A model generated the notes under the pieces. That model searched no databases. It had not been told where the DNA came from and saw only the letters and a program-made list of their open reading frames with translations. Positions 25,507-34,293 of a stretch of 64,000 nucleotides of DNA are shown here, one piece after another; positions within the stretch are counted from its first letter, which is position 1, and every line of letters starts with the position of its first letter. Source of the stretch: Rhodococcus opacus (GTDB taxonomy: Bacteria > Actinomycetota > Actinomycetes > Mycobacteriales > Mycobacteriaceae). Location: contig NZ_JAAXPA010000001.1 in assembly GCF_012396235.1 (NCBI RefSeq), positions 310,001-374,000 of the forward strand, in the 5' to 3' direction. The translations under genes and the position numbers were made by a program.

Positions 25507-26899
25507 TCAGATTCTGGTGATCGGTGGGATGACGTACGTCTGATCCAGCACTGATGGTGCGGGCTCGTACATTCTGAGTACGGGCCGGAAGTCTCCTGCG
25601 GGAGAGGGCAACCAGTTCGCGGCCGCGGCATCACTCGCGGGTTTGGTGTGGCTGATGGTGATGGTCAACGACCCCTCCTCGTCGCGCACGATCCCGGGGG
25701 TGCGATCACCGATCGAATAGCGGTTGATCGGGTTGCTCACCAGGAAGAAGTCCGGCACCGAGTACATGGTCAGCGACCAGAATGCGTCAACGGGCGGAGT
25801 CGGATCGAGGCGGAGTCGGATCGAGGCGGAGTGCGTACGTATTCGAACCGGTGAGCTGCCGGCCCTGATCGTCGAGGTAGGTCATGATGTATGCCGCCTC
25901 GTAGGGGTGATTCCCCCAGAGCCCTCCCTTGGCTGCGGCAGCCCGCTCGATGATCCGCAAGGTCGGGTCCTCGATCTTGAATCGTGCGTCGTCGAGCGAA
26001 CCGACTTCGAAGAAATCGAGGTTGTAGTCGAAGGCGTGGAACGTCAGCTTCCAGCCGTTGACTTCGGGACTCGACCCCTTTTTCAGTACCGTGTCCAGAT
26101 TTTGACGACCGGCAGCTAAGCCTGCCCGCAGAGCTGCCGCCGTCTCGTCGTCCGGTGACGAGTAGGGAGTGGGGCCGGATCGGTCGATTCCGAGCGGTGC
26201 GAACGAGTCCTGCAATGCGCGATCGCGTGTAGCCGGCGGGAAGGCCTGTGACCACAGTCGTAGCTTCTCGAAGAACCGAAGGTCGGTGCCGACCGTCGGA
26301 TCCGGCGACGGGAGACCCGCGGGTCGGGTGCCGGCGTCGAGCACGGTCAGAGTGGTCGAATCCTGCAATGCATGAACAGCCGGAAGGTCGTCGTCGCCGG
26401 AGCATCCCCACCTGCCGACGATCGAGGCAATGGTCGTAGGGAACGTGATGACGGTGGCGTCGCCCGGTTCGCCGGCGTTCCAGCCCGGCGGCACCAGCAG
26501 GAAATCGGCGGCGGCGGTGCCGGTGGCGCGGTGGCCAACGTACGCGAAGTTGTTGGTCCAGGCGTCGACGAACTGCAGCACGTAGTACCGGCCGGCAGTG
26601 TCCGGAACGTGCAGGGCGACAGGTCCCACGGACAGATCTATCTGGGCCATCGAGTACACGGTGTCGTTGTTGATGGTCACGAACGTGTCTGCCGGGCCGG
26701 CTAAGGCTCGCGCATGGCTGAAGGTGTTGAACCCTGCTGCGGGATTCGCTCCGACTCCCTCGTGGACATACCGGTGGACCTGGTCCAAGTTGAAGACGAG
26801 GGGAAATCCGTAGATGTAGGCATGAGATGCCAGATCGGACAACGTCTGGTTCGTCACGGCAATCCTGTTCTTCGTCTCGGATACGCGTCGGGTCTCCAT
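25507..26899 (-). pseudogene. DUF1254/DUF1214 protein gene broken by a 16-bp tandem duplication
   Basis: The first ~360 codons encode a DUF1254 domain (HAYIYGFPLV; TINNDTVYSMAQIDLS; GRYYVLQFVDAWTNNF) and the start of DUF1214. The frame then stops at 25787 after a duplicated 16-base unit. Removing one unit rejoins it to PPVDAFWSLTMYSVPDFF and the canonical DUF1214 end that finishes at 25507. The repaired protein would be about 458 residues. The family is widespread and poorly understood. No lesion other than the duplication is visible, so the break looks recent. Confidence 0.87.
25794..25832. repeat. 16-bp tandem repeat causing a frameshift
   Basis: GCGGAGTCGGATCGAG occurs at 25794-25809 and 25810-25825, followed by the partial unit GCGGAGT. 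A 16-base insertion is not a multiple of three and explains the frameshift in the DUF1254 gene. Slippage could both create and revert it. Confidence 0.9.
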
Positions 26900-27150
26900 A
26901 CCGGCCCGACTGTGGGCGAGCCGTACGATTTACAACAATGCGGTGATCAGCCCCGGTCGTGCATCACCCGATGCGGATGAGGAACCTGCGAGCGTTCCCA
27001 CGTATCGACCCGCACCGCGTCATCGTATGAACGCCGTGCCCTTCCACGATCGGTGACCGCACGACCGTCAGCTCGCGACGCGTTCCGGCCGGCGCGGTCT
27101 CGCGATCAGCGCGAAGTCGATCAGCCGGAACTGTGAGAAGGCACCACCTC

Positions 27151-27156
27151 TAGGCT
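27151..27156 (+). promoter_or_regulatory. -10 box TAGGCT of leaderless DUF3054 gene
   Basis: TAGGCT is followed by six bases and GTG 27163. Apart from this box, the 263-base gap 26900-27162 shows nothing I recognise. Confidence 0.45.
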
Positions 27157-27162
27157 GGCCGT

Positions 27163-27543
27163 GTGAAGAAGTACCTCCCCGCGCTCGTCCTGGACGTCGT
27201 CCTCGTGATCGTGTTCTGCGCCATCGGCCGCCGCAGCCACGACGAAGCCAACGCACTGACGGGTCTGGCCACCACGGCGTGGCCGTTCCTGACCGGCCTG
27301 GCGGTCGGCTGGCTCGCCACCGTCGCGCTCTACCGCGACAAGTTCGACGCCTTCCTCATCGTCCCGACCGGCATCGTGGTGTGGCTGTCGACGCTCATGG
27401 TGGGCATGCTGTTGCGCGTCGTCAGCGGCCAGGGAACGGCGTTCAGTTTCGTCCTCGTGGCGGGCACGGTGCTCGCCGTGTTCCTCCTCGGCTGGCGGGC
27501 CGTCGCGAAGATCGTGACGAAGTCGCGCGCCACCACCCGATAG
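27163..27543 (+). CDS. DUF3054 small membrane protein
   Basis: Product of 126 residues with four membrane helices (ALVLDVVLVIVFCAIGRRSH; TTAWPFLTGLAVGWLATVAL; VPTGIVVWLSTLMVGMLLRVV; FVLVAGTVLAVFLLGWRAV). The pattern matches actinobacterial DUF3054 proteins. GTG 27163 fits a leaderless start. Function unknown. Confidence 0.85.
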   Translation: MKKYLPALVLDVVLVIVFCAIGRRSHDEANALTGLATTAWPFLTGLAVGWLATVALYRDKFDAFLIVPTGIVVWLSTLMVGMLLRVVSGQGTAFSFVLVAGTVLAVFLLGWRAVAKIVTKSRATTR

Positions 27544-27599
27544 CGGCGAATCCGCCCCGACGGCACACGCACACCCGCTCGAGGTGAGACAGTTTTCCC

Positions 27600-29072
27600 A
27601 TGAGTGACACCATCGATCCGGCCCGGGACGAGAAGCGGTCCGACCGCAGCTTCTTCGGCCAGCCGTTCGCCCTCGCGAACCTGTTCGGCGTCGAGATGTG
27701 GGAGCGGTTCTCCTTCTACGGGATGCAAGGCATCCTGATCTACTACCTCTACTATTCCGCCGCCGACGGTGGCCTCGGAATCGCCGAGTCGTCCGCGACC
27801 AGCATCGTCGGCGCCTACGGCGGCACGGTGTATCTGTCCACCATCCTCGGCGCGTGGATCGCCGACCGGCTCCTCGGCTCCGAACGGACCCTGTTCTACA
27901 GCGCCATCCTCGTCATGCTCGGCCACATCGCCCTGGCCGTGTTCCCGGGGCTGTGGGGGGTGGGCATCGGCCTGGTCTGCGTCGCATTCGGTAGTGGCGG
28001 GCTCAAGGCCAACGCCACATCTCTCGTCGGTGATCTCTACGACGAGGACGACGACCGCCGGGACGCCGGATTCTCCATTTTCTACATGGGTATCAACCTC
28101 GGCGCCCTCGTCGGCCCGTTGCTGACGGGCTGGGCGCAGGACTCCATCGGATTCCACGCCGGCTTCGCGCTCGCCGCGATCGGCATGGCCCTCGGACTGA
28201 TCCAGTACACGCTCGGCCGCAAGCACCTCCGCGGCATCGGTGCGGAACCGCCCAATCCCCTCCCCCGCGCTCAGCGGCCCAAGTGGATCGCGATCGGCGC
28301 CGCCGCGGTCGTGGTGATCGCGGCCCTGTCCCTGACCGGGGTGATCACCGCGGCCAACATGTCGGACATCGTGGTCGGCCTCACCATCGTCGCGGCGATC
28401 GGCTACTTCGCGATCATGTTGTCGAGCCGCCGCATCACCGCCGTCGAGCGCAGCCGCGTCTACGCGTTCATCCCGATGTTCATCGCCAGCGCGGTGTTCT
28501 GGTCGCTGTTCCAGCAGCAGTTCACCACCGTCGCGGTGTACTCCGACAAGCGACTCGACCGCAACCTGTTCGGCTGGGATTTCCCGCCGTCGTGGGTGCA
28601 GTCCATCAACCCGGTCTTCATCATCATCTTCGCCGGCGTCTTCGCGGCCGCGTGGACGAAGCTCGGACCCCGTCAGCCGTCGTCGCCGATCAAGTTCGCG
28701 GCGGGCACCGTCATCATGGGTATCGCGTTCCTGGCGTTCATCCCGATGTCGGGTGGCGGCGCGAACAGCGCACCGCTGCTGGGTCTGGCCGGAATCCTGT
28801 TGCTGTTCACGTTCGCCGAACTGCTGCTGTCCCCGGTCGGGCTGTCGCTGTCGACCAAGCTGGCGCCCGAGGCCTTCCACACCCAAATGGTGGCGTTGTT
28901 CTTCCTGTCCGTCGCCCTGGGCACCGCCATGGCGGGCACACTGGCCGGCTACTACGACGAGAACAACGAAGTTCCGTACTTCACCGCGGTCGGGCTGGGC
29001 TCGATCGCCGTCGGTGTGCTCCTCGCCATCGGGTCACCGTGGATCCGGCGTCTGATGAAAGGTGTGCACTGA
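27600..29072 (+). CDS. Proton-coupled oligopeptide transporter (POT family)
   Basis: Inner-membrane symporter for di- and tripeptides, 490 residues and 12-14 helices. The N-terminal signature VEMWERFSFYGMQGILIYYLYY includes the ExxER proton-coupling motif. GTVYLSTILGAWIADRLLGSERTLFYSA and FSIFYMGINLGALVGPLLTGW are further POT motifs. ATG 27600 is the only reasonable start. Its 3' end faces the TSUP exporter across a likely bidirectional terminator. Confidence 0.93.
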   Translation: MSDTIDPARDEKRSDRSFFGQPFALANLFGVEMWERFSFYGMQGILIYYLYYSAADGGLGIAESSATSIVGAYGGTVYLSTILGAWIADRLLGSERTLFYSAILVMLGHIALAVFPGLWGVGIGLVCVAFGSGGLKANATSLVGDLYDEDDDRRDAGFSIFYMGINLGALVGPLLTGWAQDSIGFHAGFALAAIGMALGLIQYTLGRKHLRGIGAEPPNPLPRAQRPKWIAIGAAAVVVIAALSLTGVITAANMSDIVVGLTIVAAIGYFAIMLSSRRITAVERSRVYAFIPMFIASAVFWSLFQQQFTTVAVYSDKRLDRNLFGWDFPPSWVQSINPVFIIIFAGVFAAAWTKLGPRQPSSPIKFAAGTVIMGIAFLAFIPMSGGGANSAPLLGLAGILLLFTFAELLLSPVGLSLSTKLAPEAFHTQMVALFFLSVALGTAMAGTLAGYYDENNEVPYFTAVGLGSIAVGVLLAIGSPWIRRLMKGVH

Positions 29073-29089
29073 GCGTCGTCTCAGCGCAC
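29064..29089. terminator. Bidirectional hairpin between convergent genes
   Basis: GTGCACTGAG (29064-29073) pairs with CTCAGCGCAC (29080-29089) with one mismatch and a 6-base loop. It overlaps the 3' ends of the POT and TSUP genes. No U-tract follows. Confidence 0.5.
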
Positions 29090-29818
29090 CCACAACCACG
29101 CGGCCAACCCGAATCCCGCGATTGCGATGACGACGCGGAGGACGGACGGTGGTATCCGCCTGACGACGGGCGGGCCGCACCAGCCACCGGCCAGGGCGCC
29201 GATCGCCATCGCGGCGGCGGCGCCCCAGTGGACGGGGCCGAAGATCGCGAACCCGATCGCCGCCACCAGGTTCGCGACGCCGAGGAGAAAGCTCTTCAGG
29301 ATGGTCGCGCGCCAGATCTTCTCCGAGGTGAGGATCAGCGCGATCGCCAGGAAGATCACGCCGGCGCCCGCGCCGAAGTACCCGCCGTAGATGGCGACGA
29401 CGAACAGCGACACCGAGTACGCGCGTGGCATGTCCCGCTCGCCCGCCAGCGCGCGGAGCCGGGGCTGCAACAGCAGCGCCAGCGCGGCGAACGCCACCAT
29501 GAACGGAACGATCGCCTCGAACGACCCCGCCGGGGCCACCAAGAGGATTCCCGCGCCGACCAGGCCGCCCGCAGCCGAGTACAGCGCCCAGCGCCACAGC
29601 TTGGGGCCGGTGTCGGCTACCTCCCGCGTCGAGTTGGACAGGGCGCCGACGCCGACCGCCACCATCGCGACCGTGTTGGTGACGTTCGCGGTCACCGGCG
29701 GAAGACCGACCGCGAGAAGTGCGGGATACGACACGATGGACGCCAGGCCGGTGACGAAGCCGACCAGTCCCGCGAAGAACCCCGCTACGACGAGAAGACC
29801 GATATCAAGCAGGGACAC
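29081..29818 (-). CDS. TauE/SafE (TSUP) family exporter
   Basis: Product of 245 residues with about eight helices and the internal pseudo-repeat of the family; VGFVTGLASIVSYPALLAVGLPPVTANVTNT near the N-terminus and GAGAGVIFLAIALILT after the midpoint are typical. Members export sulfite, sulfoacetate or other small anions; the substrate is not deducible. GTG 29818 begins the frame; its ribosome site is weak. Confidence 0.85.
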   Translation of the reverse strand: MSLLDIGLLVVAGFFAGLVGFVTGLASIVSYPALLAVGLPPVTANVTNTVAMVAVGVGALSNSTREVADTGPKLWRWALYSAAGGLVGAGILLVAPAGSFEAIVPFMVAFAALALLLQPRLRALAGERDMPRAYSVSLFVVAIYGGYFGAGAGVIFLAIALILTSEKIWRATILKSFLLGVANLVAAIGFAIFGPVHWGAAAAMAIGALAGGWCGPPVVRRIPPSVLRVVIAIAGFGLAAWLWVR

Positions 29819-29875
29819 AAAGAAGAAACTTACCCTTGCTCACTTACTCCATCAGCGCGGACGGCCCCGCCATTC

Positions 29876-29930
29876 CCTCAGTTCGCCGGCTTCGCCATCA
29901 CCGTGTCCTCAGTTCGCTGGCTTCGCCATC
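29876..29930. repeat. 24-bp direct repeat duplicating the PBP gene's 3' end
   Basis: CCTCAGTTCGCYGGCTTCGC followed by CATC occurs at 29876-29899 and 29907-29930 (period 31, one mismatch). Read on minus, each copy encodes Met-Ala-Lys-Pro-Ala-Asn-stop. The downstream copy is therefore a duplicate of the last codons of the penicillin-binding-like gene. Confidence 0.85.
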
Positions 29931-31579
29931 TCACGGAACAGCATGTCGGTCATCTTCACCGCGCGGTCCCCACCGTCGGCGTCGGCGACGAAGACCGCGA
30001 AGGCCAGGTCGCCGCGTGAGCCGTAGAACCAGCGGTCGTCGCCGCTCGCACCGTTCATGCCCATGAGGTCCGGGTAGCCGTTGAGGAACGACGCCCCGCC
30101 CCGCACCACGTTGTCGCGCATCATGCCGCGGAGCTGGTCGTTGACGTTCGCCGGAAGCGGCTGAGCGGCCACATCCGTGGTGCCCGGCTGCCCCTGGACG
30201 ATCATCGGTGTCGGCGCGCTGCCCCGCGCGATCGACGCGGCCAGCATGGCCATCCCGAACGGCGTCACGGCGGGCAGGTCGCTGTCCTGACGGTTCATCA
30301 CCTGGTTCATGCCCGACTGGTCGGCGGTGAAGACGGCGGTCTGATGGTCGAGGCCCGGGATCTTGTAGTTCATGCCGAGCCCCAGCTGATTGCCTGCCTT
30401 CTCGATGTCCTCGATCGACAGCGACGACGGGTCGACGCCCTTCTGCAGTCCGGCGGCCTTCTTCACCAGGTCGAGGTTCGATCCGGCCGGGTAGAGCCCC
30501 TGGAACGCGATCGGCCCCTGCTCCATCGCCTGGTTGTTCTGCGCGGCGGCCAGCACGGCGCCGGAGGACGGCTGGATCGCGACGATCGTCGCGGGGGTGC
30601 CGACACTGACCACGGCTTCCTCGGCTGCCAGCTGCAGGCGGGAGTCCATGGTCGCGACGATGTCCGGTCCGGGCGGGCCCTGGAAACCTGCCTGCGGAAT
30701 CAGCGTGCCGTCGGGGTCCACGAGGTGGACGGCCCAGCCGGCCGTGGCATCCCGGTTGGCCTGCCACACCTTGCGCAGCGGATCCAGCAGCGGTGTCGTG
30801 ATGCGCCGATCCGCCGTGATCAGCTTCGGCGTCTTGATGGTGATGACGCCGGGGATCGCAAGATCCTGCTCGAGGAACTCCCAGTCCTGGTCGCGCAGCA
30901 GCACGGCGGTGACCTGCTGGCCGGGCTTCTCGGCCATCTCCGCCATCATCGTGTCGGACGTCACGAGGGGTGCCACCGGCTCGAGGACCTCCGCGAGACG
31001 CCGGGTGGTCGCGACGGGATCGGGCATCGTGGCGGGATCGAGGGTGACCGAGTTGATGGTCTGCTCGTTCATGAGCAACCCGCCGAACGCGTCGAAGACC
31101 CGCGGCGGAGCGGCGTCCGTCCGGTCGTAGCGGACGATACGCCCGTTGCCCAGGTCGGGCGCGAGGATCGACGGATCCCAGGAGATGCGCCAGCCGACGG
31201 ACAGGTTCCGCACACCACCCTGAACCTGGTAGGTCCAATCCTTGCCCTCACCGAAATGCCAAGCGGCACCAACGGTGAAGAAGCCGGAGTCGGAGCCGAG
31301 ATCCATGAACTGGGTCAGGTCGAACTTGGCGTCCTCGGGTTTGAGACCGTCGAACATCTGCTGAATCGCCGTCTCCGCGGCGTTGGGATACGAGGTCTGC
31401 GCTGCCGCGGCAGCGGCGTCGCCCTCGTTCAGCGCGTTGACGAAGTCGTCGACGACCGACTGAGCGGTCGCCTCCTCTTTCGACAGCACACACGACGCCA
31501 GAATCACCGCCAAAATGACTGCCGACGTCAGGGCGATCACGTATCTGTTGCGGCGGCCAAGCGATCGTCCATTCCCCAT
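29909..31579 (-). CDS. Penicillin-binding lipoprotein paralogue lacking transpeptidase motifs
   Basis: Product of 556 residues with lipoprotein signal (RRNRYVIALTSAVILAVILASC; lipobox LASC), an NTF2-like/MecA-N domain and a transpeptidase-fold domain. It aligns along its length with the neighbour at 31685-33490, but the catalytic motifs are gone. SxxK is SNLD (YPAGSNLDLV against YPPGSTFKTV), the SCN region has no counterpart, and KTG is MNG (LMGMNGASGDD). It is thus a pseudo-enzyme, perhaps a partner or decoy for the active protein. The start is uncertain: ATG 31579 gives a clean signal peptide; ATG 31621 is the longest frame. Confidence 0.85.
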   Translation of the reverse strand: MGNGRSLGRRNRYVIALTSAVILAVILASCVLSKEEATAQSVVDDFVNALNEGDAAAAAAQTSYPNAAETAIQQMFDGLKPEDAKFDLTQFMDLGSDSGFFTVGAAWHFGEGKDWTYQVQGGVRNLSVGWRISWDPSILAPDLGNGRIVRYDRTDAAPPRVFDAFGGLLMNEQTINSVTLDPATMPDPVATTRRLAEVLEPVAPLVTSDTMMAEMAEKPGQQVTAVLLRDQDWEFLEQDLAIPGVITIKTPKLITADRRITTPLLDPLRKVWQANRDATAGWAVHLVDPDGTLIPQAGFQGPPGPDIVATMDSRLQLAAEEAVVSVGTPATIVAIQPSSGAVLAAAQNNQAMEQGPIAFQGLYPAGSNLDLVKKAAGLQKGVDPSSLSIEDIEKAGNQLGLGMNYKIPGLDHQTAVFTADQSGMNQVMNRQDSDLPAVTPFGMAMLAASIARGSAPTPMIVQGQPGTTDVAAQPLPANVNDQLRGMMRDNVVRGGASFLNGYPDLMGMNGASGDDRWFYGSRGDLAFAVFVADADGGDRAVKMTDMLFREMAKPAN

Positions 31580-31684
31580 GTCCACCATCTTGCTTTCAGT
31601 CACATGCGTAACAAGCACCATTTGCCTACGAAGGAGTTACGGTTGAGCCACAACTTATCCCCGAACAGCAACGCGCGAACGGGT

Positions 31685-33490
31685 TTATCGAAGAAAACGC
31701 CCCGCAGCCTGCACAGCAGGGGCCGAACTGTCACCTGTTGCTATAAAAACGGCAAATGCTAGGTCGTCCTTGATTCCGACGAACCAGCCGTGTGCGGGAC
31801 CATTTCCCGACTCGGCCGTGCCCGTTTTGCCGAGCAGTCCCGGAATGTCCTGCAGCGCAGTAGCGGTACCGCCCGTCACAGTTTCGCGCATCATCGTCCG
31901 GAGGTCGGAAGTGACGTTCGCAGGCACGGTGGGCGCCGTCTTGTCGGCGGTTCCCGGTTGGCCTTGCACGATCATAGGCGACGGCGTCGAACCGTTCGCG
32001 ATGGAGGCGGCCACCATGGCCATTCCGAACGGCGTCGCGGTCACCTGCCCCTGCCCGATCCCGGACTCGACACGGGCCGCCGGACTGTCTGCGACGGGCA
32101 CGTTGCCGGTCACGGTCGTCAGCCCGGGCGTCACGTAGTCGACGCCCAGCCCGAACTGCAGCGCGGCTTGCTGCAGGGCGTCGGGCGGCAACCCGACCGC
32201 CAGCCGTCCCATGGTGGTGTTGCACGAACGGGCGAACGCGGTGTGCAGCGGGACCGCGCCCAGGTCGAATTCGTCGTCGTTGGGGATCTGCCTGCCCTCG
32301 ATGTTCTCGGTGCCGGGGCAGGGCAGAACGGTGTCCGGTGTGGCGGCACCGGCCTGCAGGGCCGCGGACGTGGTCACCGTCTTGAACGTGGATCCCGGCG
32401 GGTAGAGGCCGGTCAGCGCGATCGGGCCGAGTGCATCGGCCGGAGCGTTCTGCGCCACCGCCAGCACCTCGCCCGTGGAGGGTCGCAGGGCGACGATGGC
32501 GGCCTGCTGCGGGACGTCGGCGAGCGCCCGCTCGGCAGCCATCTGCATCGGGAGATCGAGGGTCGTCGCGATGTCGGGGGCGTCGGGCCCCTGTTCACCG
32601 GCGATGCTCTTGGCCGCGCCGTCCTGACCGACCAACTGCACCGCCCAGCCGGCGGAGGCGTCCTGCCCCTCCTGCCACAGGTCACCGAGGCCCGCCAGGG
32701 TGGGTGAGGCCAACGCTTTGTCGGTGCTGAGCAGCCTGGTCTGCGGCGCCAGCGTCACGCCGGCGAGTTGCCGCAGCTGCGGTTCGATCGGCGCCAGGTC
32801 CTCGGCGCGCAACGAGATGGCCGTGACCGGCTTGCCCTGGGCGCCGGCAAGATCCTGCTGGAGCGAGGCCGCGGTGATCGTCGGCGCGATGGGCGACAGC
32901 AACGCCGCCACCGCCGCGGTGTCGGCCCCCTGTTCGAGGTTGACCAGCGTCACGACCTGTTGCTCGAGGATCGGTGCCCCACCCGCGGCGAGGACCTTCG
33001 GTGGCGTCCCGGTCGTGGTGGTGTACCGGACGGTGGTGTCGTCGGTGAGACCGGGTGCGAGCACGGCCGGGTCCCAGACGATCTTCCAGTCGTCGCCTTC
33101 CTTGGTGGCGTTGCCGGTGGTGCTGTACTTCCACTCCTGCCCCGGGGCGAACGGCCACGACACGTCCATCGTGAACGTGCCGCCGTCGTCGCCGGACTCC
33201 TGCACGTCGGTGCGGGTGAACGTCCCGTCCTTGTTTCCGAGCCCGTCGTACATCGCCGTGATCGCGGCGGTGGCGGCGGCCGGATCGGTGGTGAGTTCGG
33301 CGGCGGCCTGCACGTCGTCGCTGTTCAGGGCGTCGGCGAACTGCTGCGAGACGGTGTCGGGCTGGTCCGGTCCGAAGAGTCCGCAGGCGGAGAGCACCGT
33401 CGCGAGGACGGCGATTCCGGCCGCTGCCTTCCGGGTGGGGGTGGGACGGATGGGGCTGTGACGATTTGAGGTGCGCACGGACTCGATCAT
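31685..33490 (-). CDS. Penicillin-binding lipoprotein, active transpeptidase (PbpLipo-like)
   Basis: Product of 601 residues. The lipobox VLSAC predicts a membrane-anchored, extracytoplasmic lipoprotein. An NTF2-like/MecA-N domain, a PBP dimerisation region and a transpeptidase domain follow. All three active-site motifs are present: STFK (YPPGSTFKTV, near residue 375), SCN (FARSCNTTMG) and KTG (LLGKTGTAE). Layout and length match M. tuberculosis Rv2864c. It lies 105 bases upstream of the motif-less paralogue on the same strand, so the two are probably co-transcribed. Confidence 0.93.
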   Translation of the reverse strand: MIESVRTSNRHSPIRPTPTRKAAAGIAVLATVLSACGLFGPDQPDTVSQQFADALNSDDVQAAAELTTDPAAATAAITAMYDGLGNKDGTFTRTDVQESGDDGGTFTMDVSWPFAPGQEWKYSTTGNATKEGDDWKIVWDPAVLAPGLTDDTTVRYTTTTGTPPKVLAAGGAPILEQQVVTLVNLEQGADTAAVAALLSPIAPTITAASLQQDLAGAQGKPVTAISLRAEDLAPIEPQLRQLAGVTLAPQTRLLSTDKALASPTLAGLGDLWQEGQDASAGWAVQLVGQDGAAKSIAGEQGPDAPDIATTLDLPMQMAAERALADVPQQAAIVALRPSTGEVLAVAQNAPADALGPIALTGLYPPGSTFKTVTTSAALQAGAATPDTVLPCPGTENIEGRQIPNDDEFDLGAVPLHTAFARSCNTTMGRLAVGLPPDALQQAALQFGLGVDYVTPGLTTVTGNVPVADSPAARVESGIGQGQVTATPFGMAMVAASIANGSTPSPMIVQGQPGTADKTAPTVPANVTSDLRTMMRETVTGGTATALQDIPGLLGKTGTAESGNGPAHGWFVGIKDDLAFAVFIATGDSSAPAVQAAGRFLR

Positions 33491-33585
33491 GCCTGACGTG
33501 GTGGCGCGCTTCGAATAATCGGTGTAATCATGTAATCAGTGCTGCATCGCAGTGATCGCGGCACCAGGGTCCCCAGGAGGACGCC

Positions 33586-34152
33586 ATGAGAAACACACAA
33601 GGTCCGGGCCCGCGCCGCTTCGGCCGGCCCGGTGGATGGCAGCAGGCGGATGTCCCCGATGCGAGCGACGCGGCCGAATGGTTCGCCGGCCGTCTTCCCG
33701 ACGACTGGTTCACCGGCCCCGCGACCGTCGAGGTCGACCGCGAGGAGATCGTGGTGGTCGGCGAATTGCCGCCCGTCGAGTCCGCCGACTCCGGTTCCGA
33801 GGCGGCGATCGACGGACGCATCTCCCGATTCCGCGAAACGACCCGGGGCGATCGGATGCGCATCGCCGACGAGGCCGAGAGACGATACGGGCGCAAGGTC
33901 GCGTGGGGCGTCAGCCTCGACGGCCACAAGACGCTGTTCACTCACCTCGCCGTTCCGGTGATGACCCGGCTCCGCCAACCCGAACGCAAGGTTCTCGACA
34001 CGCTCGTCGACGCCGGTGTGGCGCGGTCGCGATCGGACGCCCTGATGTGGACGGTGCGCCTGGCGGGCCAGCACAGCGAACAGTGGCTCGCCGAACTCCG
34101 CGACGCTATGGCGAAGGTGGACGAACTCAGGGCCGACGGCCCCCAGATTTAA
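33586..34152 (+). CDS. Conserved hypothetical protein
   Basis: Not recognised. The 188 residues begin basic and Gly/Pro-rich, then WFAGRLPDDWF, a beta-rich middle (ATVEVDREEIVVVGELPP) and a helical, charged C-terminus (LDTLVDAGVARSRSDALMWTVRLAGQ...LAELRDAMAKVDELRAD). The ARSRSDALMWTVRL stretch resembles the helix of ribbon-helix-helix-like regulators, so DNA binding is possible but unproven. AGGAGGAC lies just before ATG 33586. It is divergent from the penicillin-binding operon. Confidence 0.78.
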   Translation: MRNTQGPGPRRFGRPGGWQQADVPDASDAAEWFAGRLPDDWFTGPATVEVDREEIVVVGELPPVESADSGSEAAIDGRISRFRETTRGDRMRIADEAERRYGRKVAWGVSLDGHKTLFTHLAVPVMTRLRQPERKVLDTLVDAGVARSRSDALMWTVRLAGQHSEQWLAELRDAMAKVDELRADGPQI

Positions 34153-34157
34153 TTCGA

Positions 34158-34186
34158 TTGCGCGGGCATCGGCGCCGTCCTATCGT
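34158..34186 (+). promoter_or_regulatory. Promoter of ABC-F gene (TTGCGC-17-TATCGT)
   Basis: -35 TTGCGC (34158-34163) and -10 TATCGT (34181-34186) are 17 bases apart. Transcription would begin near 34193, leaving a leader of about 100 bases before ATG 34294. A short frame starting at GTG 34185 (22 codons, ending with three Leu-type codons, Thr and Arg before TAG at 34251-34253) overlaps the leader. Confidence 0.5.
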
Positions 34187-34293
34187 GAACGGCACCGATG
34201 CGCACCGGGCGCGTCTGACAGAGGGGAACGGTCCATTGCTCCTGACGAGGTAGTCACGCGAGTCTTCATCCGCACACACCTCGGGAGTCCCCT

